Notes: generated by a model from the sequence alone, not told the origin. DNA of 24,621 nt from Treponema sp. (GCA_023231445.1 JALNVF010000036.1:1-24621), one strand, 5' to 3'; positions 1 to 8,461 are shown, numbered from the stretch's first letter. Made by a program: numbers and translations.

Positions 1-1185
1 CTGAAACTGTATAAGCTCGTTTGCGAGCTGCATCGACAACTGGTTAAAAGCAGCTTTTGTAATAACGGTTTCACTTACCAGATTAAGCAGATAATCGATT
101 CTGCGTGAATCAACACGAAGTAACGATCCTCCCTGAACAGCATGTGCAACAGCCGGTGCAGGTTGTTTATTCTGCAACGATTTCACCTCTGCTGTTTTTT
201 CTGTTCCGGTTAAAGTCGATTCTTCCACCCTCACTTCACTATCTTCTGTTGTCTCATCCGTATCCGGAACCGGTTCTTTATCAGCCTCTGAAGCCGGAAC
301 CGATTGTATGTGATCGTCCTGTACAGAAACTACAGAATGATTTTCTTTTCCGGCCCCCACAACCTTTTCGTAGGAATCAAGCAGTTGAGCATCGGTAAAA
401 AGCGTAACATCGTTCAAAAATGCAGTATCTTCGATTTTTGTCTGACTTTCGTTTGTTGCCAGATAATAGAGGACATTCGTATAAAAGGTATCTTCGTACA
501 ATGCATCAAAATCAGGCACCGTTTTCAATACGCTGCCAAGCGCCTTCAGAGCGGCAAATACCTGTATACCGCCGACAGAATTCATTGGATTACTTTCATC
601 AAATTTTACAGAAACACACCAAAGGTTCTGTTCATTCTGACAGGCATTTTTTAACTCTGTATATTCACTTTCTGTAAGCACAGGAGGAACAAAAGAATCC
701 GGAACAGGAACAGAAATAGTTTCAACAGGCTTTGTTACAGATGTCTGTTGAACAGCAGAAGGTTTGCTCTTCGACTTTTTTTCTCCTTTTACAGGAATAT
801 ATGAATGGAGTCTGTTCATCAGTTCATCAATATTTTTCTGATATATAGAACCACTGCTCCGTGCTTCAAGCATTGCTTTTATAACATCTATAGAATTCAG
901 AAGAACTTCTATTACTGGTTCTGTAACCTTCAACCGGTCAGAACGGATTTCATCCAGCATATCCTCAACCGTATGGGTAAATGTCGAAATCTCGTTCATT
1001 TCCACTGTTGCAGAACCACCCTTTAAAGTATGGGCGGCACGAAAGATTTCATCTATCGCTTCATGATTTGTCGGGTCATTTTCAATGACAAGTACGTTAC
1101 TCTCAAGATTGTCTACCTGCTGTTCAGCCTCAGCAAAAAAATCTTTAAGTAGTTCTTCATTGTTTGGATCAAGATAATCACTCAT
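1..1185 (-). CDS. cheA: Chemotaxis histidine kinase CheA, N-terminal part (cut by window edge)
   Basis: CheA receives signals from chemoreceptors through CheW, autophosphorylates and passes the phosphate to CheY to control flagellar rotation. Translating the minus strand from the ATG at 1185 gives 395 codons that run off the left edge. Residues 1-110 form an Hpt domain with the phosphoacceptor His52 in the motif AAHTLKGGSATVEM. A proline- and acid-rich linker follows (about 115-145). A middle domain (about 150-260) sits where CheA proteins carry the response-regulator-binding region, then comes a second charged linker. Near residues 355-395 the helical dimerization domain begins (LLRVDSRRIDYLLNLVSE). 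The kinase core and CheW-like domain must lie outside the window. No Shine-Dalgarno precedes the ATG; a promoter sits directly against it (see 1194-1221). Family assignment is secure; the gene is partial only because of the window edge. Confidence 0.93.
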   Translation of the reverse strand, partial: MSDYLDPNNEELLKDFFAEAEQQVDNLESNVLVIENDPTNHEAIDEIFRAAHTLKGGSATVEMNEISTFTHTVEDMLDEIRSDRLKVTEPVIEVLLNSIDVIKAMLEARSSGSIYQKNIDELMNRLHSYIPVKGEKKSKSKPSAVQQTSVTKPVETISVPVPDSFVPPVLTESEYTELKNACQNEQNLWCVSVKFDESNPMNSVGGIQVFAALKALGSVLKTVPDFDALYEDTFYTNVLYYLATNESQTKIEDTAFLNDVTLFTDAQLLDSYEKVVGAGKENHSVVSVQDDHIQSVPASEADKEPVPDTDETTEDSEVRVEESTLTGTEKTAEVKSLQNKQPAPAVAHAVQGGSLLRVDSRRIDYLLNLVSETVITKAAFNQLSMQLANELIQFQ

Positions 1186-1323
1186 ATAGTATTATTATAT
1201 ACTTTACAACAGATAATTCAAGCAAATAATGTAAAAAAGTTAGTCATGAAAGATTCGTAAAGTTTTCCCATGTTCCTGCCGATAAGATAAATGGGTCATT
1301 GTTTTCCGGCCGAGGAGTACGTT
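1186..1323. other. Divergent intergenic region between cheA and the exported-protein gene
   Basis: These 138 bp hold the cheA promoter on the minus strand and the GAGGAG Shine-Dalgarno of the plus-strand gene at 1312-1317. A weak plus-strand -10-like TAAGAT occurs near 1283, without a convincing -35. I see no strong hairpin or RNA gene here. Confidence 0.5.
1194..1221 (-). promoter_or_regulatory. Predicted leaderless promoter of cheA
   Basis: Read on the minus strand: TTGAAT (1221-1216), 16 bp spacer, TATAAT (1199-1194), then 8 nt to the cheA ATG. The expected transcription start falls at or within a nucleotide or two of the ATG. No Shine-Dalgarno sequence lies between the -10 box and the start codon. 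Confidence 0.6.
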
Positions 1324-2556
1324 GTGAGACAAAATAATTTTTTCATAATTTTTTTTCTGTCATCGGTTATTTCTTTTTCCTCTCTTACAGAGTCTCATGC
1401 AGCAGGATTTTTCAGTGGATATGCCGGTATTAAAACAGATCTTGGTTTATCAGATGCTTCCGGCAGCACATTCGACCCGCAGCTGTTGTTACAGTCGTTC
1501 TTTGCAGGCCAGTTCAATCTTACAAACGATCTTATCGCGAGAATTGAATTTTCACTCAATACAGACGACCTTATTGAAAATTCCGTATTCAAAAAGACTC
1601 CAGCAGACTTTCAAATCGATGAAATTTCTTTAATATACCGGAAACAGTTCTCTGGTCTTACTAACTATCTGAGCGGCTTTATGGGTACCTATGAACCGAT
1701 CGGTTCTGATATATTTCTCCGCAGAAGATTCGGAATACAGCCAATCTCATCTAAAATTACTGAAAGCTGGCTTGGTCTTTCAGGTTCCGTCCTTTATCCA
1801 CTTTTCGGAATAGGACTTTCTGATGTAATACAATCCACAACACAGCCTCTGGCTGCAGGTTTTTACTGTTATATAAACCATGAAAACAGCGACAATTATG
1901 TATTCAACAGCGACCTTCGTTACGCCTGTGTCTACCCGTATATATATCTTGACCTCGCAGGGGGTATCGGTGCACCGATGAAGACAGACTACAATGGAGA
2001 AAAGGTCATCATGCTTATTGATACGCTCTATGCCCATGGAGGCATGGATCTGCTTATCGGAAATAACTTTACACCGTTTTCTTTCTACACACAAGCAGGT
2101 ATCTATGACATTCCTATTGAACGCGACATGACTTCATTTACTGTCGATCCGGACAAAGTATATCTTCTGTTCGAACCACGGTTTAAAATGTCGACATTTC
2201 TGCTCAGATTTACACTTTTCAGTCTCCCTGCAGATACCGTTGAAAAACTACTGTTCATAAACGATACGCTTGGCTTAAATCTACTCAGTTATACAGATTC
2301 ACTCTATATTGGCAGTACAAAAATTGCATTCGGTATCAACACAACGTTCTCCGTACCTGACGAAAGCTTTCTTTTATTCTTCCATCCTGACGAATTTTCC
2401 CTGGATACGCTCAATATAGCCCTGTCTCCTTATATATCAGTTCAAATGTTCTCCGGAGAGCTCCATATTATGGAAAAAATGCAACTGACGGACCTTGCAG
2501 AAGGTTCGTATGCAACTGCTTTTAAACTACACATAGGATACAGAACGCAACTATAA
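1324..2556 (+). CDS. Predicted exported, probably outer-membrane beta-barrel protein, unknown function
   Basis: I chose the GTG at 1324 as start because a strong Shine-Dalgarno, GAGGAG at 1312-1317, stands 6 nt before it. The upstream in-frame ATG at 1291 has no such site and would place charged residues before the signal peptide. From the GTG the 410-residue product begins MRQNNFFIIFFLSS and has a typical signal peptide ending near SHAAG (about residues 26-28). The rest is rich in alternating hydrophobic and aromatic residues and short turns (for example YPYIYLDLAGGIGAP), as in beta-barrel outer-membrane proteins of treponemes. I recognise no named family. It is divergent from cheA, with 138 bp between start codons, and convergent with dapL with 4 bp between stops. 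The barrel call is an inference from composition. Confidence 0.7.
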   Translation: MRQNNFFIIFFLSSVISFSSLTESHAAGFFSGYAGIKTDLGLSDASGSTFDPQLLLQSFFAGQFNLTNDLIARIEFSLNTDDLIENSVFKKTPADFQIDEISLIYRKQFSGLTNYLSGFMGTYEPIGSDIFLRRRFGIQPISSKITESWLGLSGSVLYPLFGIGLSDVIQSTTQPLAAGFYCYINHENSDNYVFNSDLRYACVYPYIYLDLAGGIGAPMKTDYNGEKVIMLIDTLYAHGGMDLLIGNNFTPFSFYTQAGIYDIPIERDMTSFTVDPDKVYLLFEPRFKMSTFLLRFTLFSLPADTVEKLLFINDTLGLNLLSYTDSLYIGSTKIAFGINTTFSVPDESFLLFFHPDEFSLDTLNIALSPYISVQMFSGELHIMEKMQLTDLAEGSYATAFKLHIGYRTQL

Positions 2557-2560
2557 AATT

Positions 2561-3784
2561 CTATAAAGTAAGCAGAGAAAGCCGCCGGCATGCTTCCTGT
2601 ACCGCTTCGTGATGTCCGAAAGAACTGAACCGGATAAAACTTTCTCCAGATGCGCCAAAACCGGAGCCAGGGGTAGTCACCACTCTGCACTCGTCAAGGA
2701 TTCTGTCAAAGATGTCCCAGCTTTTGTATCCGGGAAAACGTACCCATAAATACGGTGAATTACCGGTGCTGTAAATTTGAACTCCAGCCTGCTTGAAGTT
2801 ATCCCCTTCAAGCGTTTTATGAATTATTTTTACATTTTCAAGATAATAATCAATGATATTCTTCATCTCGACGAGTCCTTCAGGATCAAGTGCTGCAAGA
2901 CCACCGTGTTGCGCTATATTTGAAGCACCGTTAAAAAGCGTTGTCATGACACGCAGCCAGTCTTTTATCACCGGTGTACCGTCTGCAAATAAAAGCGTTT
3001 TAGGAACAACGGACCACCCCAGACGAACCCCCGTAAATCCAGCCGGTTTTGAAAACGAGTTAATCTCTATTGCACAGTCACGTGCTCCTTCAATTTCAAA
3101 AATTGATCTGGGAAGTCCGGGTGTACGGATAAACTGCGCATAGGCTGCATCAAAAATGATAATACATCCATGCGCTTTTGCAAAATTCACAAGTTGAAGA
3201 AGTTCTTCTTTTGTCGATGCATATCCGGTCGGATTATTCGGAGAACAGAAATATATAAGACTGTCTTTCTTTACCTCAGAAAAATCAGGAAGAAAACTGT
3301 TTTCAGGAGTGCACGGCAGATATGTAATATTTTTGTAACGGCCGTTTCTGTTCGCTCCAGCTGCGTTTATGAGCACAGAACCATCCACGTACACAGGATA
3401 GGCCGGATCCTGTACTGCCACATGAACCTTCCGTCCGAACAGAGTCTGAATACGCGCTATATCACACTTGGCACCATCAGAAATAAAAACTTCGTCCGAA
3501 TCCGCCATACCGGTATAAAATGTTTCTGCGATTTTCTCTCTGAGAGAAGGAAGTCCCTGATCATCACCATATCCGGAATATCCCTCAGGAGTCGCAAGAG
3601 ACAGCGCATAATCCGACATAGCTTTTGATATATGAGGTGTAAGTGGTTCTGTCGTATTACCGATGCTCAGACTTATTATTTCTGCATCGGGATGAGAAGC
3701 AGCATATTCTCTGCTGCGGCGAGCCACTTCCGGAAACAAATATCCGGCTGTTAAATTTGCAAATCCTGTATTTCTACGTACCAT
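2561..3784 (-). CDS. dapL: LL-diaminopimelate aminotransferase
   Basis: DapL converts tetrahydrodipicolinate plus glutamate directly to LL-diaminopimelate, a short route to lysine and, in treponemes with peptidoglycan, to cell-wall precursors. It is a cytoplasmic fold-type I PLP enzyme. The 407-residue length is normal for the family. Visible motifs are the N-terminal IISLSIGNTTEPL, the GYSGYGDDQGLPSLR segment, SPNNPTG at 181-187, the PLP lysine K246 in SFSKPAGFTGVRLGW, and the C-terminal TTPGSGFGASGE...IRFSSFG. The gene lies 78 bp downstream of the histidine kinase stop on the same strand, but it seems to have its own promoter ending 6 nt before the ATG, so it need not be co-transcribed. An AGGA sits only 2 nt from the ATG, too close to be an effective Shine-Dalgarno. 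DapL suggests that the organism makes diaminopimelate itself. Confidence 0.93.
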   Translation of the reverse strand: MVRRNTGFANLTAGYLFPEVARRSREYAASHPDAEIISLSIGNTTEPLTPHISKAMSDYALSLATPEGYSGYGDDQGLPSLREKIAETFYTGMADSDEVFISDGAKCDIARIQTLFGRKVHVAVQDPAYPVYVDGSVLINAAGANRNGRYKNITYLPCTPENSFLPDFSEVKKDSLIYFCSPNNPTGYASTKEELLQLVNFAKAHGCIIIFDAAYAQFIRTPGLPRSIFEIEGARDCAIEINSFSKPAGFTGVRLGWSVVPKTLLFADGTPVIKDWLRVMTTLFNGASNIAQHGGLAALDPEGLVEMKNIIDYYLENVKIIHKTLEGDNFKQAGVQIYSTGNSPYLWVRFPGYKSWDIFDRILDECRVVTTPGSGFGASGESFIRFSSFGHHEAVQEACRRLSLLTL

Positions 3785-3790
3785 GGTCCT

Positions 3791-3819
3791 ATTTTAATGA
3801 ATCAAACAACCTTTATCAA
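3791..3819 (-). promoter_or_regulatory. Predicted leaderless promoter of dapL
   Basis: Minus strand: TTGATA (3819-3814), spacer of exactly 17 bp, TAAAAT (3796-3791), then 6 nt to the ATG at 3784. Each box differs from the sigma-70 consensus at one position. The predicted +1 coincides with the A of the start codon. Confidence 0.65.
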
Positions 3820-3862
3820 TATTCTTCGTACTTATTACTCTAGAATACATATCTGCAGAAAA

Positions 3863-5176
3863 TCATCTTTCAGGAAGTTTTACCGTAAATTCCGCCCATT
3901 TTCCATACTCACTGGCAGCTTTGATTGTACCACCGTGGTTATGAACAATCGACTGAGCAATCGACAGTCCGAGTCCCGAACCGCCAGTATTCCTCGTACG
4001 GGAAGTATCAGAACGGTAAAAACGTAGAAATATTTTATCAAGATCTTCGGAAAGAATACCTTTCCCTGTGTTATAAACTTTTATATAACGCTGTCCTGCC
4101 GACTGACAGACAGAGACACGTATTACAGCCCCTTTATCGGAGTTTTTCAATGCATTATCAACCAGTACAATAACGACTTCCTTAAGACTGGTCTCATCGG
4201 CCCGTATGTTTATTGCCTCGGGAATCTCCATTTTGAGTGTTTTTCCCTGTTCATACACAATACTTTCGAACGGAAGAACAACACTTTCAACCATTTCACA
4301 AAGATTGAAATCTGTCTTAGTCAGTTTTATGCGACCTGAGTCGTTATGTGCAAGATACAACAAATCTTTTACAATCAGGCTCAAACGTTCATTTTCAGTT
4401 TTTATATACTGCAGCCACTTGCTGTCCGGCATTGATGATATAAGTACATCAACATTTGCACCAATAACCGCAATAGGTGTCTTAAGTTCATGACTCGCAT
4501 CCGCAATAAACTGTTTCTGCTCGGCAAGCGTTACCTTTACTGGTGCAATTGCCCATTTTGAAAACAGCATCGCAAGGAAAAAAGAAATTAATATACATAC
4601 AGCATACAATTCGACCGTCAACCTGAGCAGCCATACCTGCATCGCAATTGCATTCTGCATGTTTACACATGCGGTAAAATATCCCCCGTCGTTTTTTTTA
4701 ATCTTCCAACGGATCCCATCGTACATACCGGAAAACTTTCCCTGCTTATATGATTTAAAAGATTCCTTTGCAATAGGATCATATATTTCATCATCATACC
4801 GGAGCCGGTAGTCAGAAATTACAGATTTTTTTTCCCCCGTTTCAGTAAGGGCAAGAGAAAAATAATCATACAAATCGAATTTATCATGAGGAAAAAGAAT
4901 TACGGATTGGAAAAAAAAGCCATTCTTCGCTCTTTCCCGGTCCATAAAATCAGGTCCGTCATTTTTAGGAGGTATAGCGCCGTTCGGCAGCAGGGGAATC
5001 CTGCTGATCTCTGGATTCTGCGGCCCCGCTCCTGCCGGAGGTATCATTATTTTTTCATCAGGATGAGGCTGCCGGTGACCATTGGTACCAAGAAGTCGTA
5101 TTAATACCGCATCAGCCTGTTCATTATAGAAAAAATGAAAATATAAATTAATGGAACCAAAAATAAAAAACAGCAT
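3863..5176 (-). CDS. Sensor histidine kinase (N-terminus uncertain)
   Basis: Membrane-bound histidine kinase paired with the response regulator just upstream. From the first in-frame ATG (5176): membrane segment about 1-17, extracytoplasmic sensor about 18-175, second membrane segment about 181-207, HisKA with phosphoacceptor His229 in ASHELKTP, N box near VDNALKNS (339-346), G1 as VYNTGKGI with Asn369 where Asp is usual, and G2 as GGSGLGLSIA. I see no clear HAMP domain. The ATG lies in the middle of the first hydrophobic stretch. The frame stays open upstream for about 120 nt and encodes a natural N-terminus (RKLQYKLIVSINAILAF), but no ATG, GTG or TTG occurs there. The upstream open part overlaps the end of the response-regulator gene. 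The true start may be a rare codon (an ATA at 5272-5270 shares ATAA with the regulator stop), a frameshift product, or the ATG at 5176. Signal unknown. Confidence 0.85.
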   Translation of the reverse strand: MLFFIFGSINLYFHFFYNEQADAVLIRLLGTNGHRQPHPDEKIMIPPAGAGPQNPEISRIPLLPNGAIPPKNDGPDFMDRERAKNGFFFQSVILFPHDKFDLYDYFSLALTETGEKKSVISDYRLRYDDEIYDPIAKESFKSYKQGKFSGMYDGIRWKIKKNDGGYFTACVNMQNAIAMQVWLLRLTVELYAVCILISFFLAMLFSKWAIAPVKVTLAEQKQFIADASHELKTPIAVIGANVDVLISSMPDSKWLQYIKTENERLSLIVKDLLYLAHNDSGRIKLTKTDFNLCEMVESVVLPFESIVYEQGKTLKMEIPEAINIRADETSLKEVVIVLVDNALKNSDKGAVIRVSVCQSAGQRYIKVYNTGKGILSEDLDKIFLRFYRSDTSRTRNTGGSGLGLSIAQSIVHNHGGTIKAASEYGKWAEFTVKLPER

Positions 5177-5268
5177 AAATGCAAGAATTGCATTTATGCT
5201 TACAATGAGTTTATACTGCAGCTTTCTACAAACAACAGTATCACCCGTTTTAGATTTTTTTATTCTGT

Positions 5269-5958
5269 TTATTTTCGTAAATTCGATCCGTCTTCAAGCG
5301 AATAACCTATTCCGCGCGCAGTACGGATTTCCGTCTTTACTTTCAAAAATTCCATCTTCTTTCTCAAAAAGGAAATATATACTTCAACATTATTATACTC
5401 AGCGTTGCTGTCGCCTCCCCATATTTTTTCAATTATACGATTTTTAGTAATAATCTGATGAGGATTCTGGAATAACAAGTCGATAATTTGATATTCTTTC
5501 AGCGACAGTTTTACTGCTTCTCCCTTATCAGAAACAAGTTCGCAGTTTTTGACGTTAAGTGTAAGATCACCGAACGTAACATTATCGTTTTTAACTTCAC
5601 CCCTACGCCGGCTCAGTGCTCTGATACGGGCAAGCAGTTCGTCCGTTGAAAACGGTTTTGTCATATAATCGTCTGCACCAATGTCCAGTCCGTGGACTTT
5701 GTCCGACACATCATCTTTTGCGGTAAGCAGAAGAACAGGTACAGAATTATGAGATTCCCGGATTTTCTGAAGTACTGTAAAACCGTCTATTCCCGGAAGC
5801 ATGACATCAAGAATAATGATGTCATAAATACCGGAAGAAGCGTACTCCAAGCCGGAATTACCATTATATACAGCGTCAACGCTGTACCTGTTTTTCTTGA
5901 AAATCTCGACCAGTGCCTGCGAAAGGCGTTCTTCATCTTCTACTAATAGTATTCTCAT
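5269..5958 (-). CDS. OmpR/PhoB-type response regulator
   Basis: A 229-residue DNA-binding response regulator, partner of the downstream kinase. The receiver domain (1-115) has the acidic pair E7/D8, the phosphorylation site D51 in IIILDVMLPG, T79 and K101 (TKPF). The C-terminal winged helix (about 128-225) shows the usual LSLKEYQIIDLLFQNP and VEVYISFLRKK elements and ends in ARGIGYSLE. I placed the start at the ATG of MRILLVEDE, where receiver domains begin; the open frame extends to a TTG at 6024 but the extra 22 residues look non-coding. There is no Shine-Dalgarno, and a promoter ends 6 nt before the ATG. The kinase frame overlaps the 3' end of this gene, indicating tight coupling. Target genes are not evident. 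Confidence 0.93.
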   Translation of the reverse strand: MRILLVEDEERLSQALVEIFKKNRYSVDAVYNGNSGLEYASSGIYDIIILDVMLPGIDGFTVLQKIRESHNSVPVLLLTAKDDVSDKVHGLDIGADDYMTKPFSTDELLARIRALSRRRGEVKNDNVTFGDLTLNVKNCELVSDKGEAVKLSLKEYQIIDLLFQNPHQIITKNRIIEKIWGGDSNAEYNNVEVYISFLRKKMEFLKVKTEIRTARGIGYSLEDGSNLRK

Positions 5959-5964
5959 GTTTTG

Positions 5965-5993
5965 AGTATAGCATAGAATACTTAAAAAGTCTG
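5965..5993 (-). promoter_or_regulatory. Predicted leaderless promoter of the two-component operon
   Basis: Minus strand: CAGACT (5993-5988, a weak -35 keeping the GAC core), 17 bp spacer, TATACT (5970-5965), then CAAAAC and the ATG at 5958. Transcription should start at or beside the start codon. Confidence 0.5.
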
Positions 5994-6154
5994 TAGTAAA
6001 TACATTTTTTTTAAGAAATAACAATTTTTTTAACAGAAACGCTCCGGCTGTCTCATATCAAAAGTCCTGCACAAATAAAACTATGTTATTCTGCACAAAA
6101 TGTATGTTTTTTTTAAAAAACTGTTATTATATATAAAAGAGGAAGCAGAAGAAG

Positions 6155-6355
6155 ATGGCAGAAATAATCAACGACAGAGAATATGAAGCAGTTATAACAA
6201 TGGATGACGAATATTTCATTAACTGCATTCTTGAACTAGAACCTCTTATAGAAGAAGGCTGGTATATGGGGCGGGCAGACAGAAATTCTCAATTAAATAC
6301 AATGTTCGTTACGCTTAAAAAAAGCAGAATATCTGCTCCCGCCCCCAGATATTGA
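6155..6355 (+). CDS. Small acidic protein of unknown function
   Basis: A 66-residue, mostly acidic product beginning MAEIINDREYEAVITMDDEY and ending in a basic, proline-rich tail. I recognise no family. Coding status is supported by a purine-rich Shine-Dalgarno (AGAGGAAG around 6138-6145) upstream of the ATG and by its position alone in otherwise non-coding DNA between divergent promoters. A TATTAT at 6125-6130 could be its -10, giving a leader of about 17 nt. It ends 85 bp before icd, which has its own promoter, so the two need not form an operon. No signal peptide or membrane segment is visible. Confidence 0.6.
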   Translation: MAEIINDREYEAVITMDDEYFINCILELEPLIEEGWYMGRADRNSQLNTMFVTLKKSRISAPAPRY

Positions 6356-6403
6356 TCAGCATCATTTTAAACTATATTTTGTTATGTTCCGGCAGGTTAC
6401 TCA

Positions 6404-6432
6404 TAGACTAGTTTTTTTCTATCCGTTATAAT
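6404..6432 (+). promoter_or_regulatory. Predicted leaderless promoter of icd
   Basis: TAGACT (6404-6409), 17 bp spacer, perfect TATAAT (6427-6432), 7 nt, then the icd ATG at 6440. The 7 nt between (CTTAAGT) contain no Shine-Dalgarno. Confidence 0.6.
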
Positions 6433-6439
6433 CTTAAGT

Positions 6440-7645
6440 ATGAATAAAATACAAATGAAAAATGCTGTTGCAGAGCTTGACGGCGACGAAATGACACGCA
6501 TCCTCTGGCAGGTAATCAAAGACAGACTTATTTCACCCTATATAGACTTAAAAACAGAATATTATGATCTCGGGTTAAAAAACAGAGACGATACAGATGA
6601 TAAAATCACCTATGATGCAGCTGCAGCAATTAAGCGGCTTAGAGTCGGTGTAAAATGCGCAACCATAACGTCAAATGCGGCACGTATGGAAGAATACAAA
6701 CTCACACATCTTACACCGAGTCCTAATGGTATCATCCGTGCCGAACTTGACGGAACAGTGTTCCGTACTCCTGTTTTTGTTGACAACCTTCACGGGACAG
6801 TCTCATGCTGGAAAAAACCGATCATTCTCGGCCGCCATGCATACGGAGACGTCTATAAAAACTGTGAAATCCGTACACCGGGACCAGGAAAAGCAGAACT
6901 CGTATTTACCGGTACCGATGGTACAGTAATCCGTAAAACCATCATGGAAATGAAGGGGTCCGGAATTATTCAGGGAATACATAATATTGACAACTCTATA
7001 GAAAACTTCGCCGACTGCTGTTTTACTTATGCCCTTGATCAGAAAGTTCCGGTATGGTTCGGTGCAAAAGATACCATTTCCAAAACATACGACGGACAAT
7101 TCAAAATAATTTTCCAGAATGTGTATGATAAAAAATATAAAGATGCATTTGAAAAAGCCGGTCTTTCCTATTTTTACACACTGATAGATGATGCTGTTGC
7201 ACGGATTATGCGTAGTGAAGGCGGAATGCTGTGGGCATGTAAAAATTACGACGGGGACGTTATGAGCGACATGATAGCGTCGGCATGCGGAAGTCTCGCA
7301 ATGATGACAAGTGTACTCGTAAGCCCGTGCGGAGCATTTGAATACGAAGCATCGCACGGTACAGTACAAAAGCACTATTACAGGTATCTAAAAGGTGAAC
7401 GAACCTCTACAAATCCAGTTGCGCTTATTTTTGCCTGGACAGGAGCACTTGCAAAACGGGGTGAACTCGACGACACACCGGAACTTACAGCCTTTGCAAA
7501 AAAACTTGAAAAGGCAACGCTTACAACTATAAAAGAAGGCGATATGACAGGGGACATTGCTCACATTGCACAGCCACGCGCCGGCCATGTACTTGATTCA
7601 TGGCAGTTTATCGATGCAATAAACAGCCGTATCGGTTCACTATAA
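6440..7645 (+). CDS. icd: NADP-dependent isocitrate dehydrogenase, eukaryote-like class
   Basis: This enzyme oxidatively decarboxylates isocitrate to 2-oxoglutarate and supplies NADPH and the glutamate skeleton. The 401-residue length and motifs match the homodimeric class that includes animal cytosolic IDH rather than the E. coli type: ELDGDEMTRI near residues 12-21, YYDLGLKNRDDTDD, the substrate loop THLTPSPNG, IIRAELDGTVFRTPVF, the metal-binding DDAVARIMRSEGG and NYDGDVMSD region, EYEASHGTVQKHY, and STNPVALIFAWTGAL. The ATG lacks a Shine-Dalgarno and sits 7 nt after a -10 box. Its stop codon touches the stop codon of convergent murI with no base between. A terminator for this transcript lies inside murI (7687-7719). 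Confidence 0.93.
   Translation: MNKIQMKNAVAELDGDEMTRILWQVIKDRLISPYIDLKTEYYDLGLKNRDDTDDKITYDAAAAIKRLRVGVKCATITSNAARMEEYKLTHLTPSPNGIIRAELDGTVFRTPVFVDNLHGTVSCWKKPIILGRHAYGDVYKNCEIRTPGPGKAELVFTGTDGTVIRKTIMEMKGSGIIQGIHNIDNSIENFADCCFTYALDQKVPVWFGAKDTISKTYDGQFKIIFQNVYDKKYKDAFEKAGLSYFYTLIDDAVARIMRSEGGMLWACKNYDGDVMSDMIASACGSLAMMTSVLVSPCGAFEYEASHGTVQKHYYRYLKGERTSTNPVALIFAWTGALAKRGELDDTPELTAFAKKLEKATLTTIKEGDMTGDIAHIAQPRAGHVLDSWQFIDAINSRIGSL
7602..7628. other. Imperfect inverted repeat in the 3' end of icd
   Basis: GGCAGTTTAT and ATAAACAGCC form a 10-bp stem with one A:A mismatch around a 7-nt loop, inside the last codons of icd. It could fold in either transcript. No T-run follows on either strand, so it is not a standard terminator; it might block reading from murI or stabilise an mRNA end. 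Confidence 0.35.
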
Positions 7646-8461
7646 TCAGGAAAGTATTCCTCCCCATTTTATATTAAGGTTATGACAAAGGATGCTGTAT
7701 TCGTCAGCATCCTTTTTTTGTCGTAAACCAGTAACAAAAAATGCACTGTCATCAGGTTCATCACCGGCACAGAGAGAATCAGCCGCATCCGGTTCATGTG
7801 CATTTTCAACCTTTAATGCCTGACGCACCACTCCCTCCCGTGAATCAATAATCTGCACAGCCTTTCCCGCCGTATGACTAATTATATCCGCCATATGAAT
7901 AAAATGTGTACAACCGAGAATTATAGTATCGCAGTCGTTCTCTGTAAAATAATTGACCGCAGGCTTTACTGCAGCAACTTTCTGTTCATACGACGCCGTA
8001 AACAAATCGTGCTCAATAAATGATACAAGTTCTGCATCGCCGCGCGAAAACAGGGTACAGTCTGAGGCAAAATCACGTTCAAGCCGTTGTATATAGGGAT
8101 GACGTACAGTTGCATTAGTCGCAAGCAGGCCGATACGTTTATTATGCGATACTTCAGCTGCAACTTTTATTGCAGGAACAGTGCCAACAATCGGCACATA
8201 CGAAAACGAGGCACGCAGATTATCCAGCGCCGTCACTGAAATAGTGTTACATGCCACAACGACGGCCTGAGGGTGCCATTTCTTCATAATGAGAGAAACA
8301 GACTGCGATGCACACATCGTTATCTGTTCAGGAGTTTTTTCTCCATACGGAAAATGCAGAGTATCTCCCAGATATGCACATGTCATATCCGGACATTTAT
8401 GTTTAAGATACAGCATATATGGTAAACCGCCGGTACCAGAATCAAGAAAGGCAAAATTCAT
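7646..8461 (-). CDS. murI: Glutamate racemase
   Basis: MurI interconverts L- and D-glutamate, supplying D-Glu for peptidoglycan. The 271-residue protein shows DSGTGG at 7-12, the segment LGDTLHFPYGEKT, catalytic Cys71 in VVACNTISVTAL and catalytic Cys184 in ILGCTHF. The start ATG overlaps the stop of the zinc-ribbon gene (ATGA, 4-bp overlap), so the two are translationally coupled. The last codons also encode, on the opposite strand, the intrinsic terminator of icd. With dapL nearby, it implies cell-wall precursor synthesis in this organism. Confidence 0.93.
   Translation of the reverse strand: MNFAFLDSGTGGLPYMLYLKHKCPDMTCAYLGDTLHFPYGEKTPEQITMCASQSVSLIMKKWHPQAVVVACNTISVTALDNLRASFSYVPIVGTVPAIKVAAEVSHNKRIGLLATNATVRHPYIQRLERDFASDCTLFSRGDAELVSFIEHDLFTASYEQKVAAVKPAVNYFTENDCDTIILGCTHFIHMADIISHTAGKAVQIIDSREGVVRQALKVENAHEPDAADSLCAGDEPDDSAFFVTGLRQKKDADEYSILCHNLNIKWGGILS
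7687..7719 (+). terminator. Intrinsic terminator of icd embedded in murI
   Basis: Plus strand: AAAGGATGCTG at 7687-7697, 7-nt loop, CAGCATCCTTT at 7705-7715, continuing into an uninterrupted T-run to 7719. The 11-bp perfect stem (last three pairs A:T) plus T-run is a textbook Rho-independent terminator. It begins about 40 bp past the icd stop, within the C-terminal coding region of convergent murI. Confidence 0.8.

Noticed and set aside
1291..1323. Upstream ATG as start of the exported-protein gene
   Set aside because: No Shine-Dalgarno, and it puts PAEEYVVR before the signal peptide; the GTG at 1324 has GAGGAG at 6 nt spacing and starts the signal peptide correctly.
5959..6024. Longer response-regulator N-terminus from a TTG
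   Set aside because: Receiver domains begin at MRILLVEDE; the extra codons overlap a well-spaced promoter and have no SD.
7602..7628. Hairpin at the end of icd as a bidirectional terminator
   Set aside because: No T-run follows on either strand; listed only as an inverted repeat.
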